Assembly (NCBI GenBank): GCA_022842225.1
Contig: JALHPX010000140.1
Coordinates: 1 to 7,859 of the forward strand
DNA: 7,859 nt
Origin: a bacterium
GTDB taxonomy: Bacteria > Bdellovibrionota > FAC87 > UBA2466
Reading direction: 5' to 3'
Shown piece after piece: positions 1 to 6,395 of this stretch. The notes beneath the pieces are model-generated. The model was not told the origin of the DNA. It searched no databases and was given only the letters and a program-made list of their open reading frames with translations. A program made the position numbers and the translations under genes. Numbering within the stretch: the first letter of the stretch is position 1; each line of letters opens with the position of its first letter.

Positions 1-532
1 TGGGGCCCATGCTTTGGAGGACAGACAAGAATGCCGGCGCCGAAACGGGAACGGAATCGAACATTTTGACGCCTAGCTCGCGATTAGCCGAATGAAAGTA
101 AATCGGGGCCAAGGTTTTTAACCAGCTGCGGAAATTCAGATCTGCGGGATTAGAATAAAAAGCGGTTTGGGCAACCATTCTATCCGGGGTGCTCAGCGAT
201 AGCGTCCGAGCTTCAAATAAGCCCCAACCTTTGGCGGTCGTGCACATGCACATTCCCACCCAACCCTGAACGGGAATGCGTCCTCTCGTTACCAACGCAG
301 TCGAATAAAGCGATCCAAACGAATGCCCGACCAAAATCACGCTCCGGCCCAAGCCCTCGATTTGCCGCTCGAGATCCTCGACAACTTGCGCAAAAGTTAC
401 GTTACCAGTTAAAGGCTCCAGTAATACCGTATCGAAGTCTTGGTTAAGAACAGCGCAAGAACCCAATGAAGCAACTCCCAAACCAGGCCCGCCGGGAATT
501 AAACACAAAGTAAATTTGGGGGGAGTTTTCAT
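1..532 (-). CDS. Alpha/beta hydrolase, C-terminus cut by window edge
   Basis: The frame is open from an ATG at 532 down to the left edge, giving 177 residues with no stop. Residues 13-17 read PGGPG, which resembles the oxyanion-hole HGGPG loop of proline-iminopeptidase-type (S33) hydrolases but with Pro in place of His. Residues 69-73 read GHSFG, a GxSxG nucleophile elbow with Ser71 as the predicted nucleophile, preceded by the hydrophobic strand SVILV. The order and spacing (loop, about 50 residues, elbow) fit the N-terminal half of an alpha/beta hydrolase. The acid and His of the triad would lie beyond the window. There is no signal peptide, so a cytoplasmic enzyme is expected. An in-frame TAG sits two codons before the ATG, so the start is well bounded, although the Shine-Dalgarno is weak. 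The substrate cannot be inferred. It is divergent from the unknown gene that follows. Confidence 0.85.
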   Translation of the reverse strand, partial: MKTPPKFTLCLIPGGPGLGVASLGSCAVLNQDFDTVLLEPLTGNVTFAQVVEDLERQIEGLGRSVILVGHSFGSLYSTALVTRGRIPVQGWVGMCMCTTAKGWGLFEARTLSLSTPDRMVAQTAFYSNPADLNFRSWLKTLAPIYFHSANRELGVKMFDSVPVSAPAFLSVLQSMGP

Positions 533-533
533 T

Positions 534-547
534 TGCTACTCATAGCA
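534..547. repeat. Small perfect dyad just upstream of the hydrolase start
   Basis: TGCTA and TAGCA are perfect 5-bp arms around a 4-bp centre (CTCA). The dyad begins 2 bp outside the hydrolase ATG, where a ribosome binding site would lie, and sits in the short gap shared with the divergent gene. It could be a small operator or an RNA hairpin covering the initiation region. With 5-bp arms chance is a real explanation. Confidence 0.25.
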
Positions 548-561
548 GTACAACGTCAGAA

Positions 562-1314
562 GTGTCCAACTCACTCAGCCATTTTAGGAAGAACTTTCTC
601 GATCGAAGCACTGTGCTTAGGGGGATTTTGCAGTCGCAAGGCCCAACACTCTTTACTCAAATCTTGCAGCAGCGGTCGATGGAAGCAAAGCCGCAGCCTA
701 AAAAGCCGGTGTCTTATCGGGCCATAGTGAAGGAGTGGACGAGTAAACCAGTCTCCACGCAGTTAATCGCTCTTAAAGAAAAGCTTAAAGGCGTCCGCTC
801 GCGCGTGGAGAACGAGGCCTTGGTTCCTGCTGTTATTGCGTGGTCTGATTTTGCGCGCAGTCCTGACAAGAAAAAGGAAATGTTCGATATTGCGCTGGCA
901 TCGCTGGGAACATACGGCGGCACAGTAATGGGCATGGGCCTTCCTAGCGTCGATATCCGTTTCTTCTCCAGCGATACGCCCGACCAAACCATCGTTTTTC
1001 ATTCCGCCCCCAGGCTTTTCACGCGAGTGACGCTGGAGTGGTTGGAGCAGGTTTTTGGACTGGCTGCCGTATCGCCATCTTTGAGTCGAGAAGACCAGAA
1101 GTTCTTTGCCGGTTTGCAGAAGCTGACTCACGGCTTACAGCGCGGCGTTGCGACTGGAACTTATGTGCGAGATGAGGTGTGGCGATCGTTGCCGGGATTA
1201 CGCTCTATTCTGCACTCGGAACAGCCACTTCCCGTCGACGCTTATTCTTTAAAAATGGCGTCTTTGTGGGTGACCGAAATGTTGCGAGCCGCAGCCCGAA
1301 AAGAACCTAAGTAA
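562..1314 (+). CDS. Hypothetical protein, unrecognised family, start uncertain
   Basis: I do not recognise this 250-residue product. It is largely soluble in character, with no convincing signal peptide or membrane helix. Residues about 60-105 are rich in Lys/Arg/Glu and probably helical. A Gly/Thr-rich stretch (LGTYGGTVMGMGLP) follows, and the C-terminal half has alternating hydrophobic and charged residues. Codon use looks natural through the body. The GTG at 562 has no clear Shine-Dalgarno and leaves only 29 bp to the divergent hydrolase start. In-frame alternatives are GTG 613, TTG 628 and ATG 679. The ATG 679 (MEAKPQPKKP) would leave a more usual 146-bp divergent spacer, and the 562-678 segment contains uncommon AGG/AGG/GGG codons, so the true protein may be only 211 residues. 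The 3' end overlaps the converging permease gene by 73 bp. No function is proposed. Confidence 0.6.
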   Translation: MSNSLSHFRKNFLDRSTVLRGILQSQGPTLFTQILQQRSMEAKPQPKKPVSYRAIVKEWTSKPVSTQLIALKEKLKGVRSRVENEALVPAVIAWSDFARSPDKKKEMFDIALASLGTYGGTVMGMGLPSVDIRFFSSDTPDQTIVFHSAPRLFTRVTLEWLEQVFGLAAVSPSLSREDQKFFAGLQKLTHGLQRGVATGTYVRDEVWRSLPGLRSILHSEQPLPVDAYSLKMASLWVTEMLRAAARKEPK

Positions 1315-2267
1315 GACAAGATCACCCCACCAAATACCAAGACCGATCCCACGGCCCAGCGAATGGTGAGCGGCGTGCCCAAGATAAACCAACCCGAAAT
1401 GCCCGCGACCACGGGCTGAAGAAATACAAACACGGCGACCTTGGAAGGAGCCACCCGCACCAAAACCGAATTAATCAAAATATAGGGAATTAACACTGCA
1501 CCTAAAACGGCGTAGACGGCGTGACTCCACAGCCAGCCATCAAACGCGGGCCAAGCCACTACCTGCCACTCCGGAATCGAAAAAATGCCGACGTAAAAGC
1601 TGCCAACGAAAAACAAATACGCCGTGGCCCACAGCCGATCATAGCGACGCAAAAAATCCCCGCCAAACGCCAGAAAGGCGCCGTAGCTTAACGCATTAAA
1701 AATAACCAAAACATCCCCAACCATCGAAGTCGCAGCGAGGCTGTAATTGGTAATATCGACTACGATTAGCGAACCTAAAAATGCAAAAGCAAAACTAACT
1801 CCAATACGCAGAGACCATTTCTCCCGGCGCAAAAGGATAGAAAATAGGAGGGTAAAAACAGGAATCAGGCAGCTTAATACCGCGCTATTGGCGGCGGTCG
1901 TGCGCTGAAGCCCCAGAAGAAAAGTGATTTGGTTGAAAGACGCGCCGACAAATCCCAGTCCCATGAGCGGCAACCAATCGCCTCTGCTCACTCTTGGCGG
2001 CTTGCCGCGCAAAACAAAGGCGAGAAGCGAAACGCCTAACGCGGTAAGCCATGTCCGTAAACAAACCCACACCATCGCGGGCAGCACGGAGACCATGACT
2101 TTGGAAGAAACGTAACTAAATCCAAACAAAAATTGGATCAAAACTAAAGTGCTGGTCTCTGAAACGGGATTTGCTGCTGGGGTCACGGTTGCAGATTTAG
2201 GGGAGCTCACCTGACTAGTAGAATCACGTTGAGTTCCCTTGGCAAGGCCGATAACCTTTTCCTCCAT
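1242..2267 (-). CDS. EamA/DMT-superfamily permease
   Basis: An inner-membrane protein of about 341 residues with roughly ten hydrophobic helices in two homologous EamA halves, as in drug/metabolite transporters such as the RhaT/YdcZ-like exporters. Numbered from the ATG at 2267, half 1 spans about 39-170 and half 2 about 182-320. Each half ends with the family pattern of a Pro-containing helix, a short charged loop and a Gly-rich last helix: IPVFTLLF...RREKW in half 1, and LQPVVAGISGWFILGTPLT in half 2. In half 2 the usual Glu positions are Gln and Thr. Substrates of this family range over amino acids, metabolites and drugs and cannot be read from sequence. A Ser/Thr-rich hydrophilic N-terminus of about 35 residues precedes the first helix. 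I chose ATG 2267, while TTG 2291 would add eight residues. Neither has a Shine-Dalgarno. The head abuts the acyl-CoA dehydrogenase gene, and the tail overlaps the preceding unknown gene by 73 bp. Confidence 0.9.
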   Translation of the reverse strand: MEEKVIGLAKGTQRDSTSQVSSPKSATVTPAANPVSETSTLVLIQFLFGFSYVSSKVMVSVLPAMVWVCLRTWLTALGVSLLAFVLRGKPPRVSRGDWLPLMGLGFVGASFNQITFLLGLQRTTAANSAVLSCLIPVFTLLFSILLRREKWSLRIGVSFAFAFLGSLIVVDITNYSLAATSMVGDVLVIFNALSYGAFLAFGGDFLRRYDRLWATAYLFFVGSFYVGIFSIPEWQVVAWPAFDGWLWSHAVYAVLGAVLIPYILINSVLVRVAPSKVAVFVFLQPVVAGISGWFILGTPLTIRWAVGSVLVFGGVILSYLGSFRAAARNISVTHKDAIFKE

Positions 2268-4116
2268 GGCGACTACTTTTATTGACGACAAAAATCGAAG
2301 TTCAGAAGAAGTACAATCTCTCCAAGTTGCGGAAGACTCTCGCGAAGATCAATGGGAGCACCCCAGTTTCTTAGCGGATCTCTTCATGGGCAAGACGCGG
2401 TTTGAATACCTACTGCCCTACCCTCTGCAAGAGGCAGAAGACAAACGCATCGGCGATGCGTACGTCGCCAAGGTACAAAAGTATTTTACTGAAAAAGTCG
2501 ACGCCGATGAAATCGATCGCACGGGCCAAATTCCCGACGCGGTAATGAAGGGCATGGCGGAATTAGGATTATTCGGCCTTAAGATCCCCACCCAATACGG
2601 TGGCATGGGGCTTAGCCAAATCAATTACCTGCGAGCCCTTTCGGTCGTCATGAGCCATTGCGCCAGCTCGGCAGCCCTCTTGTCGGCGCACCAAAGCATT
2701 GGCGTGCCGCAACCGCTTTTGCTGTTCGGCACCGAAGAACAAAAAAAGAAATATCTCCCGAAATTGGCAAAGGGTGCGGTCTCCGCATTTGGATTAACAG
2801 AGCCAGAAGTGGGCTCCGATCCCGCCAAGCTCTCCACCACTGCCACGCCGATTGAAAACGGCGATTACTATTTGATCAACGGCATCAAACTCTGGTGCAC
2901 CAATAGCGTGATTGCGGATTACATCGTCGTCATGGCGCAGACTCCGCCAATCATGGTGCGGGGCAAAGAGCGCAAACAAATCTCGGCTTTTATCGTCGAT
3001 ACCAAATTGCCCGGCTTTAAGATTCTCCACCGTTGCCGCTTCATGGGATTAAACGGCGTCCAAAACGGTTTGATTGAATTTAAAAATGTGAAAGTTCCCA
3101 AGGAAGACATCCTTTGGGGCTTGGGCAAAGGCTTAAAACTCGCACTCACCACTTTAAACGCTGGCCGTCTCAGTATCCCTGCTGGCGTGGCAGGCACTGC
3201 ACGCGTCGCTCTGCAAGTAGGGCGCGATTGGGGCTCAGTTCGCAAACAATGGGGCGCTCAAATCGGCAAGCACGAGCCAGGTGCACAAAAGCTCGCCTCC
3301 GCAGCTGCCAATACCTTGGCCATGGAAGCGATGACTTACTTGGGCGGGGCTTGGGTCGATAAAAAGAGCCAAGACATTCGCCTGGAAGCAGCAATGTCGA
3401 AATTATTTTGCAGTCTGCGCAGCCATTTCTTGTTTGATGAAATCCTACAATTGCGCGGCGGCCGCGGTTACGAACGCGCGGAATCGCTCAAGGCTCGCGG
3501 GGAAATGAATGCTCCCGTCGAACGCTGGTTGCGCGACTCGCGCATCAACCAAATTGTCGAGGGCACCAACGAAATCCAACGGCTCTTTATTTCGCGAGAA
3601 GCGCTGGATAGGCATTTAACGATTGCGGGAGCAGTTTTAAATCCAAGTCTACCGATGGGCGTTCGTGTAACGACAGCGCTCAAAGCGGCGTGCTTTTACG
3701 CTATTTGGTATCCAAAACAGTGGCTATCGATTTGCCCGTGGCCGTTTTTCTCCAGGTACGGAAAGCTCGGCAAACATTTCCGCTTCGTCAAACGCACGAG
3801 CCACCGCTTGGCCCGCACTTTGTTCCATCTCATGGTATGGCACGGTCCAAAGCTGGAGTTTCGCCAACTGCAGCTGGGCAGAATCGTCGATATCGGCACC
3901 GATCTTTTTGCAATGTCGGCACTCCTGGCAAAGAGCGCGTCGTCCAAAGAGCCGCACCACCAAGAGCTTACGGAATTGTTCTGCCAAGAAGCTCGCCACC
4001 GCATTCGTTTGAATTTCAGCGGCATCTACTGCAACGATGACAAGCGGTATCGCACGCTGGGTAAGAAGATCCTCGATGGCGAGATCAAATGGCTGGAAGA
4101 CGTGGGCAGCTACTGA
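2266..4116 (+). CDS. Acyl-CoA dehydrogenase, long VLCAD/FadE-like form
   Basis: A flavoprotein of 616 residues expected to oxidise acyl-CoA to trans-2-enoyl-CoA in fatty-acid beta-oxidation, passing electrons to ETF. It has the N-terminal helical domain (about 50-170), then FGLTEPEVGSD at 175-185 (acyl-CoA dehydrogenase signature 1) and LWCTNS at 209-214 near the flavin. RKQWG at 326-330 leads into the helical C-domain. LRGGRGY at 396-402 and VEGTNEIQRLF at 431-441 form the second signature. Glu432 aligns with the catalytic base position used by MCAD/VLCAD, so the active site looks intact. About 165 extra residues follow the core (452-616), as in VLCAD/ACAD9-type enzymes, which are usually membrane-associated and prefer long chains. 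The chain-length preference here is inferred from architecture only. ATG 2266 was preferred over the in-frame TTG 2239. Neither has a good ribosome site. The start coincides with that of the divergent permease. Confidence 0.93.
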   Translation: MATTFIDDKNRSSEEVQSLQVAEDSREDQWEHPSFLADLFMGKTRFEYLLPYPLQEAEDKRIGDAYVAKVQKYFTEKVDADEIDRTGQIPDAVMKGMAELGLFGLKIPTQYGGMGLSQINYLRALSVVMSHCASSAALLSAHQSIGVPQPLLLFGTEEQKKKYLPKLAKGAVSAFGLTEPEVGSDPAKLSTTATPIENGDYYLINGIKLWCTNSVIADYIVVMAQTPPIMVRGKERKQISAFIVDTKLPGFKILHRCRFMGLNGVQNGLIEFKNVKVPKEDILWGLGKGLKLALTTLNAGRLSIPAGVAGTARVALQVGRDWGSVRKQWGAQIGKHEPGAQKLASAAANTLAMEAMTYLGGAWVDKKSQDIRLEAAMSKLFCSLRSHFLFDEILQLRGGRGYERAESLKARGEMNAPVERWLRDSRINQIVEGTNEIQRLFISREALDRHLTIAGAVLNPSLPMGVRVTTALKAACFYAIWYPKQWLSICPWPFFSRYGKLGKHFRFVKRTSHRLARTLFHLMVWHGPKLEFRQLQLGRIVDIGTDLFAMSALLAKSASSKEPHHQELTELFCQEARHRIRLNFSGIYCNDDKRYRTLGKKILDGEIKWLEDVGSY

Positions 4117-4152
4117 CGCTTACCGCGAGCATCCGGCTGTCATTTCCGGGGA

Positions 4153-4182
4153 GCCGCCACCTTAATCAATTCACCAGGCGGC
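4153..4182. repeat. GC-rich dyad between converging genes, possible weak terminator
   Basis: GCCGCC (4153-4158) and GGCGGC (4177-4182) can form a 6-bp GC stem around an 18-nt loop. The loop contains the stop codon of the minus-strand lipoprotein. The dyad lies within 70 bp of the end of the converging acyl-CoA dehydrogenase gene. There is no T-run on either strand, so it does not meet the usual intrinsic-terminator pattern. It is the only dyad I see between these two genes. Confidence 0.2.
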
Positions 4183-4825
4183 AAGCCATCGGCCGAGTTG
4201 CACCTTCGCCATTCACACTTAGAGTGCCGTTGTACACATCGGCATTTATTGCGGAAGCAGAATCAACCGATAGTGAGAAGCTACCGGATGCTTGATACGT
4301 CGTCACAGTGCCGACAGTGTTTTCGCTCACATCAGCGAAAGTGGCAATCCAGCCCGTAGAACTCAGCGCAAGAATGCCGTAGTCGGTAATGATATCCGGG
4401 CCGGTCCTTATAAAAAACTCCACATCTTTCGTGCCGGAGTTAGAGATACAAAAAACCTCCATATATCTCTCAGTCGAATCACCTACCACCGGTTTGGTAT
4501 TCCGATATTCGTAAATATCTGCCCGATATCCGAGCAAGCCGTAAACTGACGACTGTTCCAACTGAGCGCTAGCCAAAGTTGTTTCTACTCCGGTGCAATT
4601 GTCCAAGTGCTTGTAACTAGCGCCATCGTAAGAAATGGAATTTCTGTAAATCGATGATGACGGGCAAGTGTGTGTCGGCGACAGGTCATAGTAAGCGCCT
4701 GTAGCACCGACGGCGCCAGGAGGTCGTCTAAAGGGCCCACCGACACCCTCGCCATTTCCACAGCCTGGCTGCAAAAGCAGTAAAACTCCGACAACCGAAA
4801 TCAATTTCCACATCTTAAAACCCAT
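4166..4825 (-). CDS. Small hypothetical lipoprotein with four further cysteines
   Basis: The 219-residue product begins with Lys4/Lys7, a hydrophobic core (residues 8-18) and LQPGC ending at Cys22, a loose lipobox. It is therefore expected to be exported, cleaved before Cys22 and lipid-anchored in the envelope. A Gly/Pro-rich linker (23-43) follows, then a domain rich in Tyr, Ser, Thr and Asp with cysteines at 54, 77, 126 and 215, which could form two disulfides. The segments at 120-205 alternate in a way that suggests beta strands. I do not recognise the family and propose no function. ATG 4825 was taken as start. GGAG lies 12 nt upstream, which is rather far, and ATG 4813 would still leave a short signal peptide. 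It is divergent from the TPR/winged-helix gene and shares a 12-bp upstream element with the other lipoprotein gene at 6448. Confidence 0.75.
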   Translation of the reverse strand: MGFKMWKLISVVGVLLLLQPGCGNGEGVGGPFRRPPGAVGATGAYYDLSPTHTCPSSSIYRNSISYDGASYKHLDNCTGVETTLASAQLEQSSVYGLLGYRADIYEYRNTKPVVGDSTERYMEVFCISNSGTKDVEFFIRTGPDIITDYGILALSSTGWIATFADVSENTVGTVTTYQASGSFSLSVDSASAINADVYNGTLSVNGEGATRPMACRLVN

Positions 4826-4898
4826 AATCAGAGTTTACTCCGTCCCCACTCCCTTATAAACTAAGGAAACATGCCAGATATGGCTGGGCCACAGAACT
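4826..4898. promoter_or_regulatory. Divergent promoter region with overlapping -10-like elements
   Basis: This 73-bp gap separates the minus-strand lipoprotein from the plus-strand TPR/winged-helix gene. CCTTA-TAAAC-TAAGG (4852-4866) is a perfect dyad with 5-bp arms. Its centre reads TATAAG on the minus strand (4858-4853) and TATAAA on the plus strand (4855-4860), each a 5/6 match to a sigma70 -10 box. The minus -10 would place the lipoprotein transcript start near 4846, about 20 nt before its ATG. No good -35 box accompanies either. A further minus-strand candidate is TTTATA, 17 bp, then TAAACT (4837-4832), but it would give an almost leaderless message. Confidence 0.4.
4857..4868 (-). promoter_or_regulatory. 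Shared 12-bp element, copy 1 (upstream of lipoprotein 4166-4825)
   Basis: Read on the minus strand this is TTCCTTAGTTTA, identical over all 12 bases to 6384-6395 on the plus strand. Both copies point toward the lipoprotein gene that follows them. Here the element ends 31 nt before the lipoprotein ATG and overlaps the -10-like TATAAG. It also overlaps the plus-strand TATAAA in front of the TPR/winged-helix gene. That placement fits a repressor operator acting on both genes, possibly with autoregulation. Binding is inferred, not shown. Confidence 0.45.
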
Positions 4899-4930
4899 GT
4901 GCAATGCTCCGAATTCATTCAGTATATTGA
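4871..4930 (+). other. Possible 19-codon leader ORF overlapping the regulator start
   Basis: ATG at 4871 follows AAGGAA at 4863-4868 with only 2 nt between (4 nt if the core is read as AAGG). The frame reads MPDMAGPQNCAMLRIHSVY and stops at TGA 4928-4930, overlapping the first 32 bases of the TPR/winged-helix gene in another frame. The large gene's own GTG lacks a clear ribosome site, so translation of this short frame could deliver ribosomes to it. The predicted plus-strand transcript start near 4867 would remove most of the AAGGAA, which weakens the idea. It may also be chance. Confidence 0.2.
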
Positions 4931-6368
4931 TGGTCTTATTCGGGCAGGCCGAAGCGCCAAGGCACGCTCAGAACTTAGTCGCCACCGTCCCCACTCTTTC
5001 ACACGTGCAGAGCGGTTCGAACTAGCTGCGGTAGCTAGACGAGCCGCACTTCCCTGGCTGACCCTGCGAATACTCACCCCAGTCGTCCGGCCCTCCACCA
5101 AGAAATCCGTGACCGCCACTACTCGGGAAAAAGCGGAATACGCCGCGGCGCTGGTACGTGTGGGCGCCGGGCGCGAAGGGAGCGAGATATTGGCCGCCCT
5201 CGATTCTAACGAGTTTCCACAGGTATTGCTCTATCGTGCACACGCGCTTTTTACACAGTGGGAATATCAAACTGCCATTCCAGTATTAGAAGAATATCTC
5301 GGCAAAGACTTGGACGAATACCAACGAGTGATCGGCGAAGTGAACCTCGCCTCTGCTTATGTTCATGAACGGCACTACGAGCAGGCGGAAATACTCTTAT
5401 CCAAACTAGAGATATCGACTCAGAAACAAAATCTGCCGGCGCTCTATGGCAATACCTTGGAGCGGCTGGCCGAGTTAGCTATTGATAGGAAAGATTGGGC
5501 ACAAGCCGAAAAGCATCTGACCAAAGCAGAGATCGCAGTGGAGCAGGCAGCGGGCTTCGATGCATTTTTCGTAAAGAAGTGGCGTAGCATCCTGACCCTC
5601 TCTGTTAGTCCTCGGCATGGCCTCCGCGATTTCGAAAAATTCGAAGCCTTAGCACTTCAGAATCGACACTGGGAAACCGTGCGCGAATGCGACGCTTTTC
5701 GCGCCATTATCTGCCACGATCGGGAACTTTTTCTCAAAGTTTATTTTGGCACACCTTATCTCAGCTACCGTGAGAGACTGCGGCGAGATTACAAGGCAGA
5801 AGTGGAAATTCCTGACTCTCTGCCGTTTCCACTTCCGTCGACGAGCCCAAGAACTGGCGCGACCGAAAATCTAGATCTGCTCCGAAATGAAGCGCTCAAA
5901 TCCGGGCAACTCAAGCATCGCCTATTGAAAGCAATGGTGTCTGATTTTTATCGCCCAGCACGCGTCGCACATCTCTTCTCTGATCTCTACCCCGGCGAAA
6001 GTTTCGAGCTCGTTGGCTCCCGGGCCCGGGTCCATGTAGCGATGCAGGAATTAAGGAGTTGGTTTCGCAAGAAACGACTCCCGCTTCGCATAGTCGAAAC
6101 ACAAGGTGAATTCCGCCTCACCAGCTCCGTGTCGAGACTTCAACTGATTGTCCCCTCACCGCGGTGGTGGCAACAAAACCCAAGTGGCCGTCTCGCACTG
6201 GCACGAGCGTATGCGGGAGCAAACCCCTTTTCGGCTGGCGAATTCGCCCAGTGGCTCAAAATTCCACGACGCACGGCCTTTGAGATCCTCTCGGAATCCC
6301 TGCAGCAGGGGCTTTTAAGGAAGACCGGGGCCGGCCCAACTACCCGATACCAATTCATAATCTCCTAA
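4899..6368 (+). CDS. TPR protein with two C-terminal winged-helix-like segments, putative regulator
   Basis: The 489-residue soluble protein has no signal peptide. Residues about 1-105 are helical. Residues 109-215 contain helix pairs spaced like tetratricopeptide repeats, with W-Y-A-L and Y-A-L patterns (for example TQWEYQTAIPVLEEYL, ERHYEQAEILLSKLE, DRKDWAQAEKHLTKAE). A Pro-rich break follows at about 303-320. Residues 336-409 look like a winged helix: SRARVHVAMQELRSWF is the likely recognition-helix region, followed by a two-strand wing ending in GEFRLTS. Residues 430-487 look like a second one: FSAGEFAQWL, IPRRTAFEILSESLQQGLL, then a TRYQFII wing strand. A transcription regulator with an N-terminal TPR sensor or partner-binding part is the most likely role, and this is inference. 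GTG 4899 is the start used, without a clear Shine-Dalgarno. It lies between two lipoprotein genes that share a 12-bp upstream element, which makes them its likely targets. Confidence 0.7.
   Translation: MQCSEFIQYIDGLIRAGRSAKARSELSRHRPHSFTRAERFELAAVARRAALPWLTLRILTPVVRPSTKKSVTATTREKAEYAAALVRVGAGREGSEILAALDSNEFPQVLLYRAHALFTQWEYQTAIPVLEEYLGKDLDEYQRVIGEVNLASAYVHERHYEQAEILLSKLEISTQKQNLPALYGNTLERLAELAIDRKDWAQAEKHLTKAEIAVEQAAGFDAFFVKKWRSILTLSVSPRHGLRDFEKFEALALQNRHWETVRECDAFRAIICHDRELFLKVYFGTPYLSYRERLRRDYKAEVEIPDSLPFPLPSTSPRTGATENLDLLRNEALKSGQLKHRLLKAMVSDFYRPARVAHLFSDLYPGESFELVGSRARVHVAMQELRSWFRKKRLPLRIVETQGEFRLTSSVSRLQLIVPSPRWWQQNPSGRLALARAYAGANPFSAGEFAQWLKIPRRTAFEILSESLQQGLLRKTGAGPTTRYQFIIS
6019..6030. 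repeat. 12-bp perfect GC palindrome in the regulator gene
   Basis: CCCGGGCCCGGG is a perfect 12-bp palindrome lying in the codons for the first winged-helix recognition region (Gly-Ser-Arg-Ala-Arg-Val). It is plausibly a by-product of Arg/Ala codon choice. No function is claimed. Confidence 0.5.
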
Positions 6369-6373
6369 GTTTA
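6364..6373 (+). promoter_or_regulatory. Variant copy of the shared element core
   Basis: CCTAAGTTTA matches the core CCTTAGTTTA (6386-6395) at 9 of 10 positions in the same orientation. The start-to-start distance is 22 bp, about two helical turns, which suits two protomers on one DNA face. It overlaps the TAA stop of the TPR/winged-helix gene at 6366-6368, so part of it is fixed by coding. It could be an auxiliary operator. Confidence 0.3.
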
Positions 6374-6383
6374 TCTAGCACAA

Positions 6384-6395
6384 TTCCTTAGTTTA
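6384..6395 (+). promoter_or_regulatory. Shared 12-bp element, copy 2 (upstream of lipoprotein 6448-7491)
   Basis: TTCCTTAGTTTA here is an exact match to the minus-strand element at 4868-4857, in the same orientation relative to the lipoprotein gene it precedes. It ends 52 nt before the ATG at 6448 and overlaps the candidate -35 box TTTAAA (6392-6397). Occupancy would be expected to affect RNA polymerase binding. GTTTAAAC (6391-6398) in its right half is itself an 8-bp palindrome. Confidence 0.45.

Noticed and set aside
763..1131. A 122-codon open frame on the minus strand opposite the unknown gene
   Set aside because: It runs antisense through a frame with more natural codon use, its product is low-complexity and Arg/Gln-rich without motifs, and it lacks a ribosome site.
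2196..2224. TTTAGG, 17 bp, TAGAAT as a promoter for the dehydrogenase
   Set aside because: The -10 is acceptable (5/6) but the -35 matches only 3/6, and the stretch is permease coding sequence, so I cannot separate it from chance.
3690..4040. Open frames of 91-116 codons on both strands inside the dehydrogenase C-terminal region
   Set aside because: They overlap a clearly homologous acyl-CoA dehydrogenase in other frames. Their translations show no domain pattern, and the dehydrogenase frame continues intact, so no frameshift is implied.
4089..4295. A 68-codon plus-strand frame across the dehydrogenase/lipoprotein junction
   Set aside because: It starts inside the dehydrogenase gene without a ribosome site and runs antisense through the lipoprotein gene. 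No recognisable features.
4832..4863. TTTATA, 17 bp, TAAACT as the lipoprotein promoter, mirroring the spacing at 6392-6420
   Set aside because: Both boxes are weak (the -10 is 4/6), and the predicted start would fall at the ATG itself. The TATAAG box at 4858-4853 gives a more normal leader, so this is kept only as an alternative.
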